From: Streptomyces melanogenes
GTDB taxonomy: Bacteria; Actinomycetota; Actinomycetes; Streptomycetales; Streptomycetaceae
Direction of reading: 5' to 3'
DNA length: 64,000 nt
NCBI RefSeq assembly: GCF_014649795.1
Contig: NZ_BMTS01000007.1
Coordinates: 186,001-250,000, forward strand
Part shown: positions 1 through 7,881 of the stretch, piece by piece
How the letters are laid out: every line of letters begins with the position of its first letter
Numbering within the stretch: the stretch's first letter is position 1
The notes under the pieces: model-generated
Told to the model about the DNA's origin: nothing
The model's database searches: none
What the model saw: the letters and a program-made list of their open reading frames with translations, nothing else
Program-made: the position numbers and the translations under genes

Positions 1-1
1 C

Positions 2-274
2 TACCAGCCGCCCGCCACCGTGGCCCGGGCACTGGCCCACGCCCGCGACAGCGGTGTCCTCGACCGGCTCCTGTGGGGCACCGACTTCCCCTTCGCCTCC
101 ATGACCGGGTCCGTGACCCGCATGGCCGAGCTGGCCCGGGACCCCGGCCTGTGGCCGCACGGCAGCGACCCGCTCTCGCCGCGCGAGTACGCGGCCCTCA
201 TGGGCGGTACGGCGGCGCGGCTGCTCGCCCGCGCCGCACCCCGAGCCACACCGACTCCCCCTTCGAACCGATGA
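2..274 (+). CDS. Amidohydrolase family 2 protein, C-terminal part (5' end outside window)
   Basis: The reading frame is open from the first bases and stops at a TGA, so only the last 90 residues or so are present. The motif LLWGTDFPF is the conserved C-terminal Asp-containing strand of the TIM-barrel amidohydrolase-2 family (the ACMSD/LigY-like group), which hydrolyse or decarboxylate small aromatic or lactone substrates using one metal. The closing segment (YAALMGGTAARLL) is the usual final helix, where the gene normally reads 'GxNAxRLL'. The stop lies 11 bp before the methyltransferase start, so the two are probably co-transcribed. The substrate cannot be told from the fragment; a role in the flanking biosynthetic cluster is inferred from position. 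Confidence 0.7.
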   Translation, partial: YQPPATVARALAHARDSGVLDRLLWGTDFPFASMTGSVTRMAELARDPGLWPHGSDPLSPREYAALMGGTAARLLARAAPRATPTPPSNR

Positions 275-285
275 CTTGAGGTGCC

Positions 286-1110
286 ATGACCTTTTCCCGC
301 GGCTACGAGTTCGACGCCATGTCGCGCCGCCCCCTGTACGGCGACGTGACCCAGCGTCTGGTCGCCATCTGCGAGGCCCCGGACGGCGGTGTCGTCGCCG
401 ACGTCGGCTGCGGCTCGGGCCTTGCCACCCAACTGCTCCTGGAACGCTCCGCGCAGGTCAGCGCCATCATCGGCATCGACCCCTCGGAGCACGAACTGGC
501 CATCGCGCGCCAACGGTTGCGCGACCCCAAAGTGCGCTTCGTGCAAGGGCGCGCGCAGGACGTCGAATCCCTGACCGGACCGGTGGACGTCGCCGTCCTG
601 AGCAACGTGATGCACCAGATACCGGCAGCCGAGCGCGGCCCCGTGATCGCCGGCTGCCACCGGCTGCTCGCACTGGGCGGGCGCTGCGTCCTCAACACCC
701 TCTTCTACGAGGGAGCCGTGCTCCCCGAGACCCGGCCCTTCTACGCACACTGGCTGCGCGCCACCCGCGACGCCCTGCGGGAAAGGGGCGAGGACCTCGT
801 CCTGGCCCGCAGCAAGCCGGTGGCCCTTCAGACCCTCACTCCACACCGCCACGAGGAGCTGTTCGCCGAGGCGGGGTTCTCCCAGACCAAGTCCGAGGAG
901 GCCGTGTACCCGTGGACCCTCCAGGACTGGGAGGCCCTGTGCACGTACTCGGTGTTCGTGGAGGGGGCCACCGGGATCAGCGACCTGGCCCTCGGCTCCG
1001 AGGCGCTGACTCAGGGCCTGCGGGCCACCTTCGAGCGGCTTGAGCTGACCGAGGTGCCCCGGCGCTGGCTCTTCGCCTGGGGCATCAAGGGATCCCAGGA
1101 GGAGGCGTGA
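286..1110 (+). CDS. Class I SAM-dependent methyltransferase
   Basis: This 274-residue cytosolic protein has glycine-rich SAM motif I VADVGCGSG at residues 37-45 and an acidic IGIDPSE segment about 25 residues later, which should contact the ribose. The helix-strand pattern to residue 145 is a Rossmann-like methyltransferase fold; the C-terminal part is more variable and probably forms the substrate cap. The stop overlaps the next start by 4 bp (GTGA), implying translational coupling with the dehydrogenase. Family knowledge indicates O-, N- or C-methylation of a small molecule; the acceptor is unknown. In context it is probably a tailoring enzyme of the 1-5.9 kb cluster. Confidence 0.85.
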   Translation: MTFSRGYEFDAMSRRPLYGDVTQRLVAICEAPDGGVVADVGCGSGLATQLLLERSAQVSAIIGIDPSEHELAIARQRLRDPKVRFVQGRAQDVESLTGPVDVAVLSNVMHQIPAAERGPVIAGCHRLLALGGRCVLNTLFYEGAVLPETRPFYAHWLRATRDALRERGEDLVLARSKPVALQTLTPHRHEELFAEAGFSQTKSEEAVYPWTLQDWEALCTYSVFVEGATGISDLALGSEALTQGLRATFERLELTEVPRRWLFAWGIKGSQEEA

Positions 1111-2153
1111 GAGCCCTGCGATGGCACGGCACACGCACGGCGGCGGTCGCGGACGACATCGCCATGCCCCGTATCGAGGAACCGCGCGACGCCGTCGTCC
1201 GCGTCGTGCGCAGCGCGATCTGCGGCACCGACCTCCACCCGTTCCGCGGCGAGATCGACGCCTTCACGCCGGGTACCGTGACCGGCCACGAGTTCACCGG
1301 CGTGGTCGAGGAGGCCGGGCCCGAAGCGCGCGGTCTCCGGCCCGGGGACCGGGTCGTCGCCTCGGACATCATCGCGTGCGGGCACTGCCGCTCCTGCCGC
1401 CGGGGCTGGCACTACCAGTGCGACCGGGTGGGCCTGTTCGGCTACTCGACCGTGGTGGGCACACGGGCCTACGACGGGGGACACTCCGAGTACGTACGGG
1501 TTCCCTTCGCCGACACCGTGCTGTTCCCGATCCCCGACGACGTCGGCGACGAGCGGGCGCTGTTCATCGGCGACGTACTCGCCACGGGCTACGCGTGCGC
1601 GGTCGGTGCCGAGGTGCGCCCCGGGGCCACGGTGGCGGTGGTCGGCTGCGGCCCCGTGGGCCTGCTGGCCCTGGAGGCCGCCTGGGTGCTGGGCGCCGCT
1701 CGCGTGCTCGCCATCGACCCGCTGGAGAGCCGACGGAAACTGGCCGCCGAACGCGGCGCCTGCCCCGTGCCCGCCACGCCCGACGTCGACCAACAGGTCG
1801 CCGACCTGACCGACGGGCGCGGCACGGACGCCGTCCTGGAAGCCGTGGGCACCGACGCCGCACTGCTGACCGCGCTGGACGTCGTACGGCCACGCGGAAC
1901 GGTGTGCGCCGTGGGCGCCCATGCCTCCGAGGCCATGCCCCTGCCGACCCGGCTCGCCTTCGCCAAGGAGATCACGCTGCGCTTCGCCGTCGGCGACCCC
2001 ATCAGCGACTTCGAGCCGCTGATGAATCTGGTGCGGGCCGGCCGCGTCGACCCCACCTTCCTGATCTCGCACCGGATGCCCCTGGCCGAGGCCGCGGAGG
2101 GGTTCCGGCTGTTCGACTCCGGCGAGGCCAGCAAGGTGGTGCTGATCCCGTGA
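1107..2153 (+). CDS. Zinc-dependent medium-chain alcohol dehydrogenase
   Basis: This 348-residue MDR-family enzyme should oxidise an alcohol or reduce a carbonyl with NAD(P). Catalytic zinc ligands are C39 (ICGTD) and H61-E62 (TGHEF). Structural zinc cysteines are C91, C94, C97 and C105 (ACGHCRSCRRG...QCD). The nucleotide-binding loop GCGPVG is at 180-185. All key residues are present and the length is normal for the threonine/sorbitol dehydrogenase branch. The GTG start overlaps the methyltransferase stop, so it is the third gene of a + strand operon. The substrate is unknown; a cluster intermediate is the simplest inference. Confidence 0.88.
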   Translation: MRALRWHGTRTAAVADDIAMPRIEEPRDAVVRVVRSAICGTDLHPFRGEIDAFTPGTVTGHEFTGVVEEAGPEARGLRPGDRVVASDIIACGHCRSCRRGWHYQCDRVGLFGYSTVVGTRAYDGGHSEYVRVPFADTVLFPIPDDVGDERALFIGDVLATGYACAVGAEVRPGATVAVVGCGPVGLLALEAAWVLGAARVLAIDPLESRRKLAAERGACPVPATPDVDQQVADLTDGRGTDAVLEAVGTDAALLTALDVVRPRGTVCAVGAHASEAMPLPTRLAFAKEITLRFAVGDPISDFEPLMNLVRAGRVDPTFLISHRMPLAEAAEGFRLFDSGEASKVVLIP

Positions 2154-2250
2154 GCACGTCGGCTCCGGCGAAGCCCCGAGGCCGAATGCACCAACGACGT
2201 CCCTTCCCGCCCCCGGCGTTCAGCCGTACATCGCGACCCCTGGAGGAACC

Positions 2251-2637
2251 GTGACGGACAACCTGACCAGCCCCACCAAGCCCGACGTCTCCGCCACTTC
2301 GGCGGACGGACCGCACAAGCCGGGCGGCGACGCACAGGCGGCGGCGGAAGTGGTGCGCAGGATCTGGGCACAGGTGCTGGAAGTGGAGGCCGGGTCCATC
2401 GACGTCCACCACAGCGACTTCTTCGAGATGGGGGGATACTCGCTGCTCGCCCTCCAGGCCATAGGAAGGATCCTGACGGAGTACGGGATCGATGAGGTCG
2501 AGGCGGTGGAATGGGAGGGAGAACTCCTCAACCGCCTCTTCGACAATGCCACGCCCATGGTTCAGGCCGAGTTCCTGGCGGAGATGGGCTGCGGCACTCC
2601 GAGCGCGGGCAACCGCCCGGCGGAGACCTCACGGTAG
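2251..2637 (+). CDS. Stand-alone acyl/peptidyl carrier protein
   Basis: This 128-residue protein has a disordered 25-residue N-terminus followed by one carrier domain. DFFEMGGYSLLALQ at residues 56-69 is the phosphopantetheine attachment site, with S64 as the modified serine; 'DFFxxGGxSL' is more typical of peptidyl than fatty-acid carrier proteins. GGAGG lies 5-9 nt before the start. It follows the dehydrogenase by about 97 bp in the same direction. A discrete carrier protein without an NRPS module, next to an ATP-grasp ligase, suggests that an aminoacyl or short acyl group is tethered while the neighbouring enzymes modify it. Which enzyme loads it is not visible here. Confidence 0.85.
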   Translation: MTDNLTSPTKPDVSATSADGPHKPGGDAQAAAEVVRRIWAQVLEVEAGSIDVHHSDFFEMGGYSLLALQAIGRILTEYGIDEVEAVEWEGELLNRLFDNATPMVQAEFLAEMGCGTPSAGNRPAETSR

Positions 2638-2663
2638 GACTGAGCTCGAAGCTGCTGCGCCGA

Positions 2664-2705
2664 GAAGGGCGCCTGGGGGGCATCTGCCCCGGCCAGGTGC
2701 CCTTC
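2664..2705. terminator. Bidirectional hairpin terminator
   Basis: A long inverted repeat lies between the convergent carrier-protein and ATP-grasp genes: GAAGGGCGCCTGG pairs with CCAGGTGCCCTTC (one G-T wobble), and an inner GGGG/CCCC extends the stem. There is no U-tract, as is usual in high-GC actinomycetes. Confidence 0.7.
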
Positions 2706-2719
2706 GCGTTCGAGTTCGC

Positions 2720-4069
2720 TTACGCGCGGCTGCCGACGGTCGGCTTGGCCGAGGCCGCATCGTCTCCGGCCACGGCGGCGTTGACGGCGCGGTGTGCCTC
2801 CTCGGCGATGCGCTCGCCCTCGGCCGCGTTCGTGGCGCACACGACGATGCCCAGTGAAGGCCGGTGCCCGGCAAGTGCCCTGACGGTCGACGGGTAGGCC
2901 CGGATGCCCCGTGCCCACAGTTCCTCGAATACGGGGCGGACGTGGGCCGTGTACGACGCGGTCCCGGTGAGCCGCAGCGGCATCGCGTCATGGGTGTAGG
3001 CGACCGGGGTGTGGTCGGCCCACCGCTCCGCGAGGGCGACCGCGTGCATGGCACCGGAGCGCCGGGCGTTGATCTCGGTGACGTAGAGCTCCCCGTCGAC
3101 GCCGAGCAGGCAGTCGATCGTCAACCAGCCCCGGTACCCCAGGGATTCGGCGAAAATATGGACGGCTCTCCCCAGGGCGGAGAGCCGTTCCTCCACGTCG
3201 GGATCGACGACTCCGGGGCCGAGGGCCAGGCTGCGGTACCGCAGTCCGTCGACGCCGAGCATGCTGTATTCCATCCGCGGTTGCTCGCCGCCACCGACGA
3301 GGACATCCACGGCCGGGCAGTCGGCCGCATGCTCGATGTAGTCCTGCACGGTGAGCGGGAAGGTGCCGAAGAAGGGGTCGCGCCGCAGCGACTGCCAGAA
3401 CCGTCGCAGGGTTCCGTCGGCGTCGGGCCGTGCGACGGCGGAGCCGTAACCGCCGACGCCGTACATGCTCTTGACCACCGCCCGGCCACCGCGGCCCACG
3501 ACGGCCGTGACCGCTCCTTCGAGCTGCTCCCAGCTGGCGACCGAGATACCCCGTGGCACGCGGAACCCCGGGATGTGCGAGGCGAGGTCGACACAGCTCA
3601 GCTTCGATTCGAGGTACTCGCACGACCAGTAGTGCTGCGGCTCGGCGACGTCCAACCGCACGTCCCGCCCCTGACTGCGCAGGAGAGCCGCCAACGCGTA
3701 CAGCTCGGGCGACGCCCCGAAGGACAGGAACCGCACCACGCGCGATCCGCTGGTCGCGGTGTGCAGCGCGGCCAGCGCGCGGTCGTCGTTGAGCAGGTCG
3801 TGGACCAGGCGGCCGGTGCGCGGCGTCGGCGACACGACCGGAGCGACGGTGCTGCCCAGGCCGGTGTGGACGTCGGCGAGCCACTCCGTGGAGTAGCCGG
3901 CGGGGAGCACGAGCACGCGGTTCCCGGTGCTCCAGAAGACACACTGGTCGGTGAGCCCCGTACCGTGTTCGACGAGGTCGCGTTCCACACCGGGGTCGAA
4001 CTCCAGCAGTTGGCGTTTCTGGTTGAACTCGACGACGTTGGGGATCACCAGGTCAATGGTCTCGGGCAT
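2720..4069 (-). CDS. ATP-grasp ligase, PGM1-like
   Basis: This 449-residue protein belongs to the ATP-grasp superfamily, which joins a carboxylate to an amine through an acylphosphate. The nucleotide-binding strand and flexible loop are seen in RAVVKSMYGVGGYGSAVA; the metal-binding end of the fold is TIDCLLGVDG...YVTEINARRSG, with the expected Glu and Asn. Size and C-terminal extension resemble the peptide-ligase half of PGM1-type enzymes (pheganomycin/ketomemicin type). The ATG at 4069 has AGGAGAG just upstream. The frame stays open to an ATG at 4171, which would add 34 basic, His-rich residues but has only a weak ribosome site. It follows the EctC-like gene and is probably co-transcribed. 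Ligation of an amino acid in a peptide-like product is inferred. Confidence 0.75.
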   Translation of the reverse strand: MPETIDLVIPNVVEFNQKRQLLEFDPGVERDLVEHGTGLTDQCVFWSTGNRVLVLPAGYSTEWLADVHTGLGSTVAPVVSPTPRTGRLVHDLLNDDRALAALHTATSGSRVVRFLSFGASPELYALAALLRSQGRDVRLDVAEPQHYWSCEYLESKLSCVDLASHIPGFRVPRGISVASWEQLEGAVTAVVGRGGRAVVKSMYGVGGYGSAVARPDADGTLRRFWQSLRRDPFFGTFPLTVQDYIEHAADCPAVDVLVGGGEQPRMEYSMLGVDGLRYRSLALGPGVVDPDVEERLSALGRAVHIFAESLGYRGWLTIDCLLGVDGELYVTEINARRSGAMHAVALAERWADHTPVAYTHDAMPLRLTGTASYTAHVRPVFEELWARGIRAYPSTVRALAGHRPSLGIVVCATNAAEGERIAEEAHRAVNAAVAGDDAASAKPTVGSRA

Positions 4070-4180
4070 GCTCTCCTGCCTCAGGGTCTTGGTGTGCGCG
4101 TGCGGGTGCGCGTACAACGTGCTGACGTGAGGCAGACCGACCCGGTGTGTCCGCCGGATCGGTTCAGCCATGGCCCGCCC

Positions 4181-4558
4181 CTAGTAACTCGAATGCACAC
4201 CAGGGGTGAGCAGGTGTGTTTCCGAACCGTGCAGGGCCGGCGAGAAGACACACATCAGCGTCATGCCGTGCTGCGAGCGCAGCACGTGCGGTTCGCCCAT
4301 GCCCGGGGCGTACAGCATCCCCGGCCTGAGTTCGAAGACGCCGTCCTCCGACTCCACGGAACCGGAGCCGGACACGCAATAGCAGACCTCTTGGTGGTTG
4401 TCGTACCGCAGGTACGACTCGCTGCCGGGCTGTACATAGGTCTCGGTCAGACCGAAACCCAATTTGTCGGCCTGGACGAGTATTCGTCGGCTCCTTCCGT
4501 TACCCCAGTCCACGTCGCATTCGCTTCCCACGACATCTTCAACCGCGCGCACCAGCAA
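4181..4558 (-). CDS. EctC-like cupin (ectoine synthase paralogue)
   Basis: This 125-residue protein aligns end to end with L-ectoine synthase, which cyclises N-gamma-acetyl-diaminobutyrate to a tetrahydropyrimidine. The TTG start is chosen because MLVRAVEDVVG matches the EctC N-terminus and AGGTGA lies just upstream. Iron ligands described for EctC are kept: Y52 and E57 in YDNHQE, and H91 in EPHVLRS. R24-R25, T40, the CVF segment near 103-105 and E113/H115 also match. The tryptophan expected at position 21 is glycine, and the acidic residue near 38 is changed. No ectA, ectB or ectD lies nearby, so it is unlikely to make ectoine. Formation of a cyclic amidine in a secondary metabolite is an inference from fold and neighbours. 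Confidence 0.8.
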   Translation of the reverse strand: MLVRAVEDVVGSECDVDWGNGRSRRILVQADKLGFGLTETYVQPGSESYLRYDNHQEVCYCVSGSGSVESEDGVFELRPGMLYAPGMGEPHVLRSQHGMTLMCVFSPALHGSETHLLTPGVHSSY

Positions 4559-4914
4559 GGTTCACCTGCCCAGGAGTCAGTATTTCCGTCGGGGTCGTGA
4601 ATCGAGTCTATGGAGTGAGGGGCCGGTATTCCACGGGAACTACGGGCATGGCCATTTGGCCATGCCCGCCGGGCGCTCCTGGTCAACGTATCGACAGGGA
4701 GGGGGTGTTGTTTCGGCATCGAAATCTGTAGCTTGCGAGTGAGGCCGAGCTCGGAGAGGGCGTTCGCAGGCCGTAACGGCAGAGCACACATCAAACAGCT
4801 CTTCTCCGCCGATCCGGCGACGCATCAGGCCACCGCGCCCGGGGCCTCCTCGGTGGGGTGCGGTCCGCCCCCGACTTATCCATGCGCTGTTTCGACCCTC
4901 TTGGAGGTTCAGGA
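4559..4914. promoter_or_regulatory. Divergent promoter region, EctC-like / desaturase
   Basis: This 356-bp gap separates divergently read genes, so both promoters must lie here. It is visibly less GC-rich than its flanks around 4570-4640. It contains no convincing gene and I could not identify a clear operator. An imperfect inverted repeat (GGCATGGCCATTTGGCCATGCC) is centred near 4657; its core GGCATGGCC/GGCCATGCC has a short loop and could be a protein-binding site or hairpin. Confidence 0.5.
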
Positions 4915-5910
4915 ATGACACTCCCACAGGAGAACGCCCACCTCGATCGCAACGACGTCTTCTCCTCGGCCGAACTGCGCGAACTGACCCGCCGTTCCAG
5001 CGGGATGGCCCTGCGCCGCTCCTCGGTACACGCCCTGCTGTACGGCATCGCCGTGACCGGGGCCCTGGCCATCGACACCTGGTGGGCCATCGGGCTGAGC
5101 TGGGTGCTGGGCGCCTTTGTGATCGCCTCGCTGCACAACCTGCTGCACTGCGCCTCGCACGGCACCTTTATGAACACCTACCGGGGGAACCGCATCGCCG
5201 GACAGGTCGCCGGCACGTTCCTCCTCATCAACAGCGCCATGTACCGGGTGTTCCACATGCACCACCACCGCAACACCCATACCGCTGAGGACCCGGAACC
5301 CGACGGCGTCATCACCACGCTGTGGCAGTACGCCGTGGCCATGATCAACGTGGACTACTTCATCGGTTTTCTGCGGATGTCGGTGGCCTCGCTGTCGCAC
5401 CGGTACCCCTACTTCGTCAAGACCGACCGGGCCCGCTCCGCGATCCGCCGCGACACCTGGATCCTCTTTCTGTGGATCGCCTGTGCCACCGTACTGACCA
5501 TCCTGTGGCCCATGGTGATGCTCACCGTGTACATCATGCCGACCTGCATCGCCTGGGTCGTGAACAACTTCTCCATCATGCCCGAGCACTACTATGCGGA
5601 GCGGACCGACAACCCTTGGCGTAACACCAATTCGGTCTACACCGAAAGCAAGTGGTTCGGCTTCCTCAACTGGAACACCAACTACCACGCCGAGCACCAC
5701 CTCTATCCCGGGATCCCGGCCTGGAACCTGCACGAGGTGTCGAAGCGGGTACGGAGTCACCTCGCCTTCACCGAAACCTCCTACATCCGCTTCCACGCCC
5801 GTCTGCTGGGCGATGTGATCAGCGGCCGGGCGAAAGAGCAGGAGCAGGCCTTCGTACTGCAGGAGGGCCGGGCGACGAGCTTCATCTACTCGTTGGAGAA
5901 GGCCAGGTGA
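4915..5910 (+). CDS. Membrane fatty-acid desaturase/hydroxylase family protein
   Basis: This 331-residue integral membrane di-iron enzyme has the three histidine boxes of the FADS superfamily: HNLLHCASH, HMHHHRNTH and NYHAEHH. Hydrophobic spans flank the boxes (about residues 35-75 and 180-215). The start at 4915 has GGAGG seven bases upstream; an in-frame ATG 57 bp earlier has no site. Family members desaturate or hydroxylate acyl chains, carotenoids or carrier-bound amino acids, using O2 and electrons from ferredoxin. The gene diverges from the EctC-like gene and sits in the putative biosynthetic locus, so a hydroxylating or desaturating tailoring step is likely. The substrate is unknown. 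Confidence 0.8.
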   Translation: MTLPQENAHLDRNDVFSSAELRELTRRSSGMALRRSSVHALLYGIAVTGALAIDTWWAIGLSWVLGAFVIASLHNLLHCASHGTFMNTYRGNRIAGQVAGTFLLINSAMYRVFHMHHHRNTHTAEDPEPDGVITTLWQYAVAMINVDYFIGFLRMSVASLSHRYPYFVKTDRARSAIRRDTWILFLWIACATVLTILWPMVMLTVYIMPTCIAWVVNNFSIMPEHYYAERTDNPWRNTNSVYTESKWFGFLNWNTNYHAEHHLYPGIPAWNLHEVSKRVRSHLAFTETSYIRFHARLLGDVISGRAKEQEQAFVLQEGRATSFIYSLEKAR

Positions 5911-6003
5911 CGGGGGTTACGGCACGCGGGTGAGCACCGACGTAGCCTGCCCCGCCGCCGTCTGAATAGCGAGGGTGCGTCCGACCGTGCGCACCCCGCC
6001 CGC

Positions 6004-6009
6004 TAGCAT
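6004..6009 (+). promoter_or_regulatory. Putative -10 box (TAGCAT), leaderless start
   Basis: TAGCAT fits the TANNNT consensus and sits 8 nt before the ATG at 6018; there is no Shine-Dalgarno sequence. This spacing puts the transcription start at or next to the A of the start codon. Confidence 0.45.
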
Positions 6010-6017
6010 CGCTTCAC

Positions 6018-6860
6018 ATGGCGATACGGGGGTGGTGGCGGCCGGGTGCCGCAGTGATGGCGGTGCTGGCGGCAGTCTGCGCCTCGGGCCCGGAACGTTC
6101 CCAGGCAACGGGCACGGCGTCGGGTCCCGGCCCCCTCCCGGCCGACCGCTACAGCTCCACGTCCCAGGACTACCAGCGGGCCCAGCGGGCGTCGGCGCTC
6201 CTGATTCGCCAATGCATGGCGAAGCGCGGCCACCCGGACTTCCCGCTCGACCCCCGCTACCCCACTGACCCGATCGTCGCCGCCGCGGTCAGCACCGACT
6301 ACGGCGCCCTCGACCTGGCCGCCGCCCGCCGCTGGGGTTACGGCTGGGACCCGAAGAAATCTTGGGTCTCCCAGCCCAAGGGCCGCCGGATGACGAACGC
6401 CGAGTACGCGGACGATCCCGCATGCAACGCCGAGGCCGACGGGCAGTTGATGCGCGGCATCGACGTACAGAAGGACTGGATCTATGCCGGCCAGCGGGCG
6501 GTCGAGGTCGACAAGGCGGTCAAGGGCGACCCCCGTCTGCGCGCGGCCTTCGAGGTGTGGTCCCGCTGTATGGCAGAGCAAGGGTTCACCCGCTACCCGG
6601 ACCCCCTCGCCGCCTACACCGACAACGCCTGGCAGCGGGGCAGCGACGGCAACACCCTCCGCACGCGGCAGGAACGGGCCACCGCGGCCGCCGACGTCAT
6701 CTGCAAGCGCCGCCACCACACCACCGAGGTGTGGCACGCGGTACGGGCCCAGAAGCAGGCCGCGGACATCACCCAACACCGCGACCGCTACGCCGCCGCG
6801 CTGCGCGCGCTGCGGACGTACCGGGCCAACATCGCCGCGGTGCTGAGCCGACTCGGCTAG
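6018..6860 (+). CDS. Secreted hypothetical protein with paired Cys-Met motifs
   Basis: This 280-residue protein begins with a basic stretch and a hydrophobic segment (residues 10-22), a likely Sec signal peptide. AAVC resembles but does not match a lipobox, so lipid attachment is uncertain. Two related motifs occur in the mature part: IRQCMAKRGHPDFP and WSRCMAEQGFTRYP, about 125 residues apart, with further single cysteines, suggesting two homologous halves and disulfides. The pattern 'xxCMxxxGF' recurs in secreted Streptomyces proteins of unknown role. No ribosome site is visible and the gene appears leaderless. I do not recognise a function. Confidence 0.7.
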   Translation: MAIRGWWRPGAAVMAVLAAVCASGPERSQATGTASGPGPLPADRYSSTSQDYQRAQRASALLIRQCMAKRGHPDFPLDPRYPTDPIVAAAVSTDYGALDLAAARRWGYGWDPKKSWVSQPKGRRMTNAEYADDPACNAEADGQLMRGIDVQKDWIYAGQRAVEVDKAVKGDPRLRAAFEVWSRCMAEQGFTRYPDPLAAYTDNAWQRGSDGNTLRTRQERATAAADVICKRRHHTTEVWHAVRAQKQAADITQHRDRYAAALRALRTYRANIAAVLSRLG

Positions 6861-6959
6861 GCCGTCCAGCGAAAGCGCTGCCACGCGACTGAGTGGTGTG
6901 CGCGCAGGCTGAGCGCAACTCTGTGGCGTCTTGAGCGGAAGTGAGGAAGGCTCGCGCAC

Positions 6960-7337
6960 ATGGTTTCGGTATTGCAGAACGTGGCGATCGACTGTGCGGA
7001 TGCCTATGAGCTGGCTCGGTTCTGGAGCGGTGTGACGGGTCGTCCGATCGATCCGGATGCCAGACCGGGGGACCGGGAGACTCAGGTGCTGCTGGCGGAG
7101 GGCCCAGTGCTGTACTTCAACCAGGTGCCCGAGGCCAAGACGATCAAGAACCGGATCCATCTGTGTCTGCGCCCGGAGACATCGCGTGAGCAGGAGGTGG
7201 AACGGCTGCTCGGCCTCGGTGCCACCTTCGTCACCGATCACCGGAATCCCGATGGCTCCGGCTGGGCAGTCCTCGCCGACCCGGAAGGCAACGAGTTCTG
7301 CGTGCTTCGCAGCGAGTCCGACCGGGCCGCGACGTAG
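6960..7337 (+). CDS. VOC superfamily (glyoxalase-like) protein
   Basis: This 125-residue protein is a single vicinal-oxygen-chelate module. It starts VLQNVAIDCADAYELARFW and ends with the hallmark WAVLADPEGNEFCVL; the middle KNRIHLCLRP is the second metal-side strand. The same three signatures recur in the two-domain protein at 18429, so they are paralogues. GAGGAAGG lies about ten bases before the ATG. Family members include glyoxalases, dioxygenases and antibiotic-binding proteins; this small 'glyoxalase_6' type often has no known substrate. Function remains general. Confidence 0.8.
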   Translation: MVSVLQNVAIDCADAYELARFWSGVTGRPIDPDARPGDRETQVLLAEGPVLYFNQVPEAKTIKNRIHLCLRPETSREQEVERLLGLGATFVTDHRNPDGSGWAVLADPEGNEFCVLRSESDRAAT

Positions 7338-7398
7338 CGGACCGCGAGCTTGTCATAGAGTCGGCAACCAATGTCCCACCCCAGGCGTCGGGCAACAC

Positions 7399-7824
7399 AT
7401 GCAACGTGAATGGTTTTTCAGTCTCATACCGCTGACGATCGGCGTGGCTTTCCTCTGCTTCGGTGTGTACGGGCTCCGCCGCGCCAAGGCGCTGCGCCTC
7501 GGCGGGGTCAATGCCAAGGCGCGGATCGTCCGCCATGACGTCGAGCGCAACGACGACGGTGCCAGGTTCCACTACCCGGTCGCGGCCTGGACGGCACAGG
7601 ACGGGCGCGCCTGCGAGTACGCGTCCAGATTCGGCCGCGGGACCGTGGGAAGCGGCTTCCGCGTGGGGGCGCACGTCATGGTCCGATACGACCCGCAAGC
7701 CCCGGACCGGTTCGCCATCGAGGGCTGGGACACGAGAGCTGTCGACCTGCTGTTCACCGTGCTGGGGGCGGTGTTCACCGGGGGCACCGTGACCGCCCTG
7801 GTCGTGCGGCTCCTCACCCTCTGA
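7399..7824 (+). CDS. DUF3592-type membrane protein
   Basis: This 141-residue protein has a transmembrane helix at each end (about residues 7-24 and 115-137) around a beta-rich middle domain. The middle reads NAKARIVRHDVERND...YPVAAWTAQDG and continues to HVMVRYDPQAPDRFAI, the pattern of DUF3592 proteins, whose soluble part faces outward or into the periplasm-like space. The ATG at 7399 was preferred to starts further upstream because the hydrophobic helix begins immediately after it. It is followed by a terminator facing the convergent MFS gene. No biochemical function is known for the family. Confidence 0.7.
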   Translation: MQREWFFSLIPLTIGVAFLCFGVYGLRRAKALRLGGVNAKARIVRHDVERNDDGARFHYPVAAWTAQDGRACEYASRFGRGTVGSGFRVGAHVMVRYDPQAPDRFAIEGWDTRAVDLLFTVLGAVFTGGTVTALVVRLLTL

Positions 7825-7856
7825 CCCGTGGCCCGTCCGGAATGCCGGGCCACGGG
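7825..7856. terminator. Bidirectional hairpin terminator
   Basis: A perfect 11-bp stem, CCCGTGGCCCG/CGGGCCACGGG, with a 10-nt loop lies between the convergent DUF3592 and MFS genes. Confidence 0.75.
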
Positions 7857-7881
7857 GCGGGTCTGCGGCGTACGGGTTCGA

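Noticed and set aside
4181..4558. Annotation as genuine ectoine synthase (ectC)
   Set aside because: ectA, ectB and ectD are absent nearby and a pocket residue differs; called EctC-like instead.
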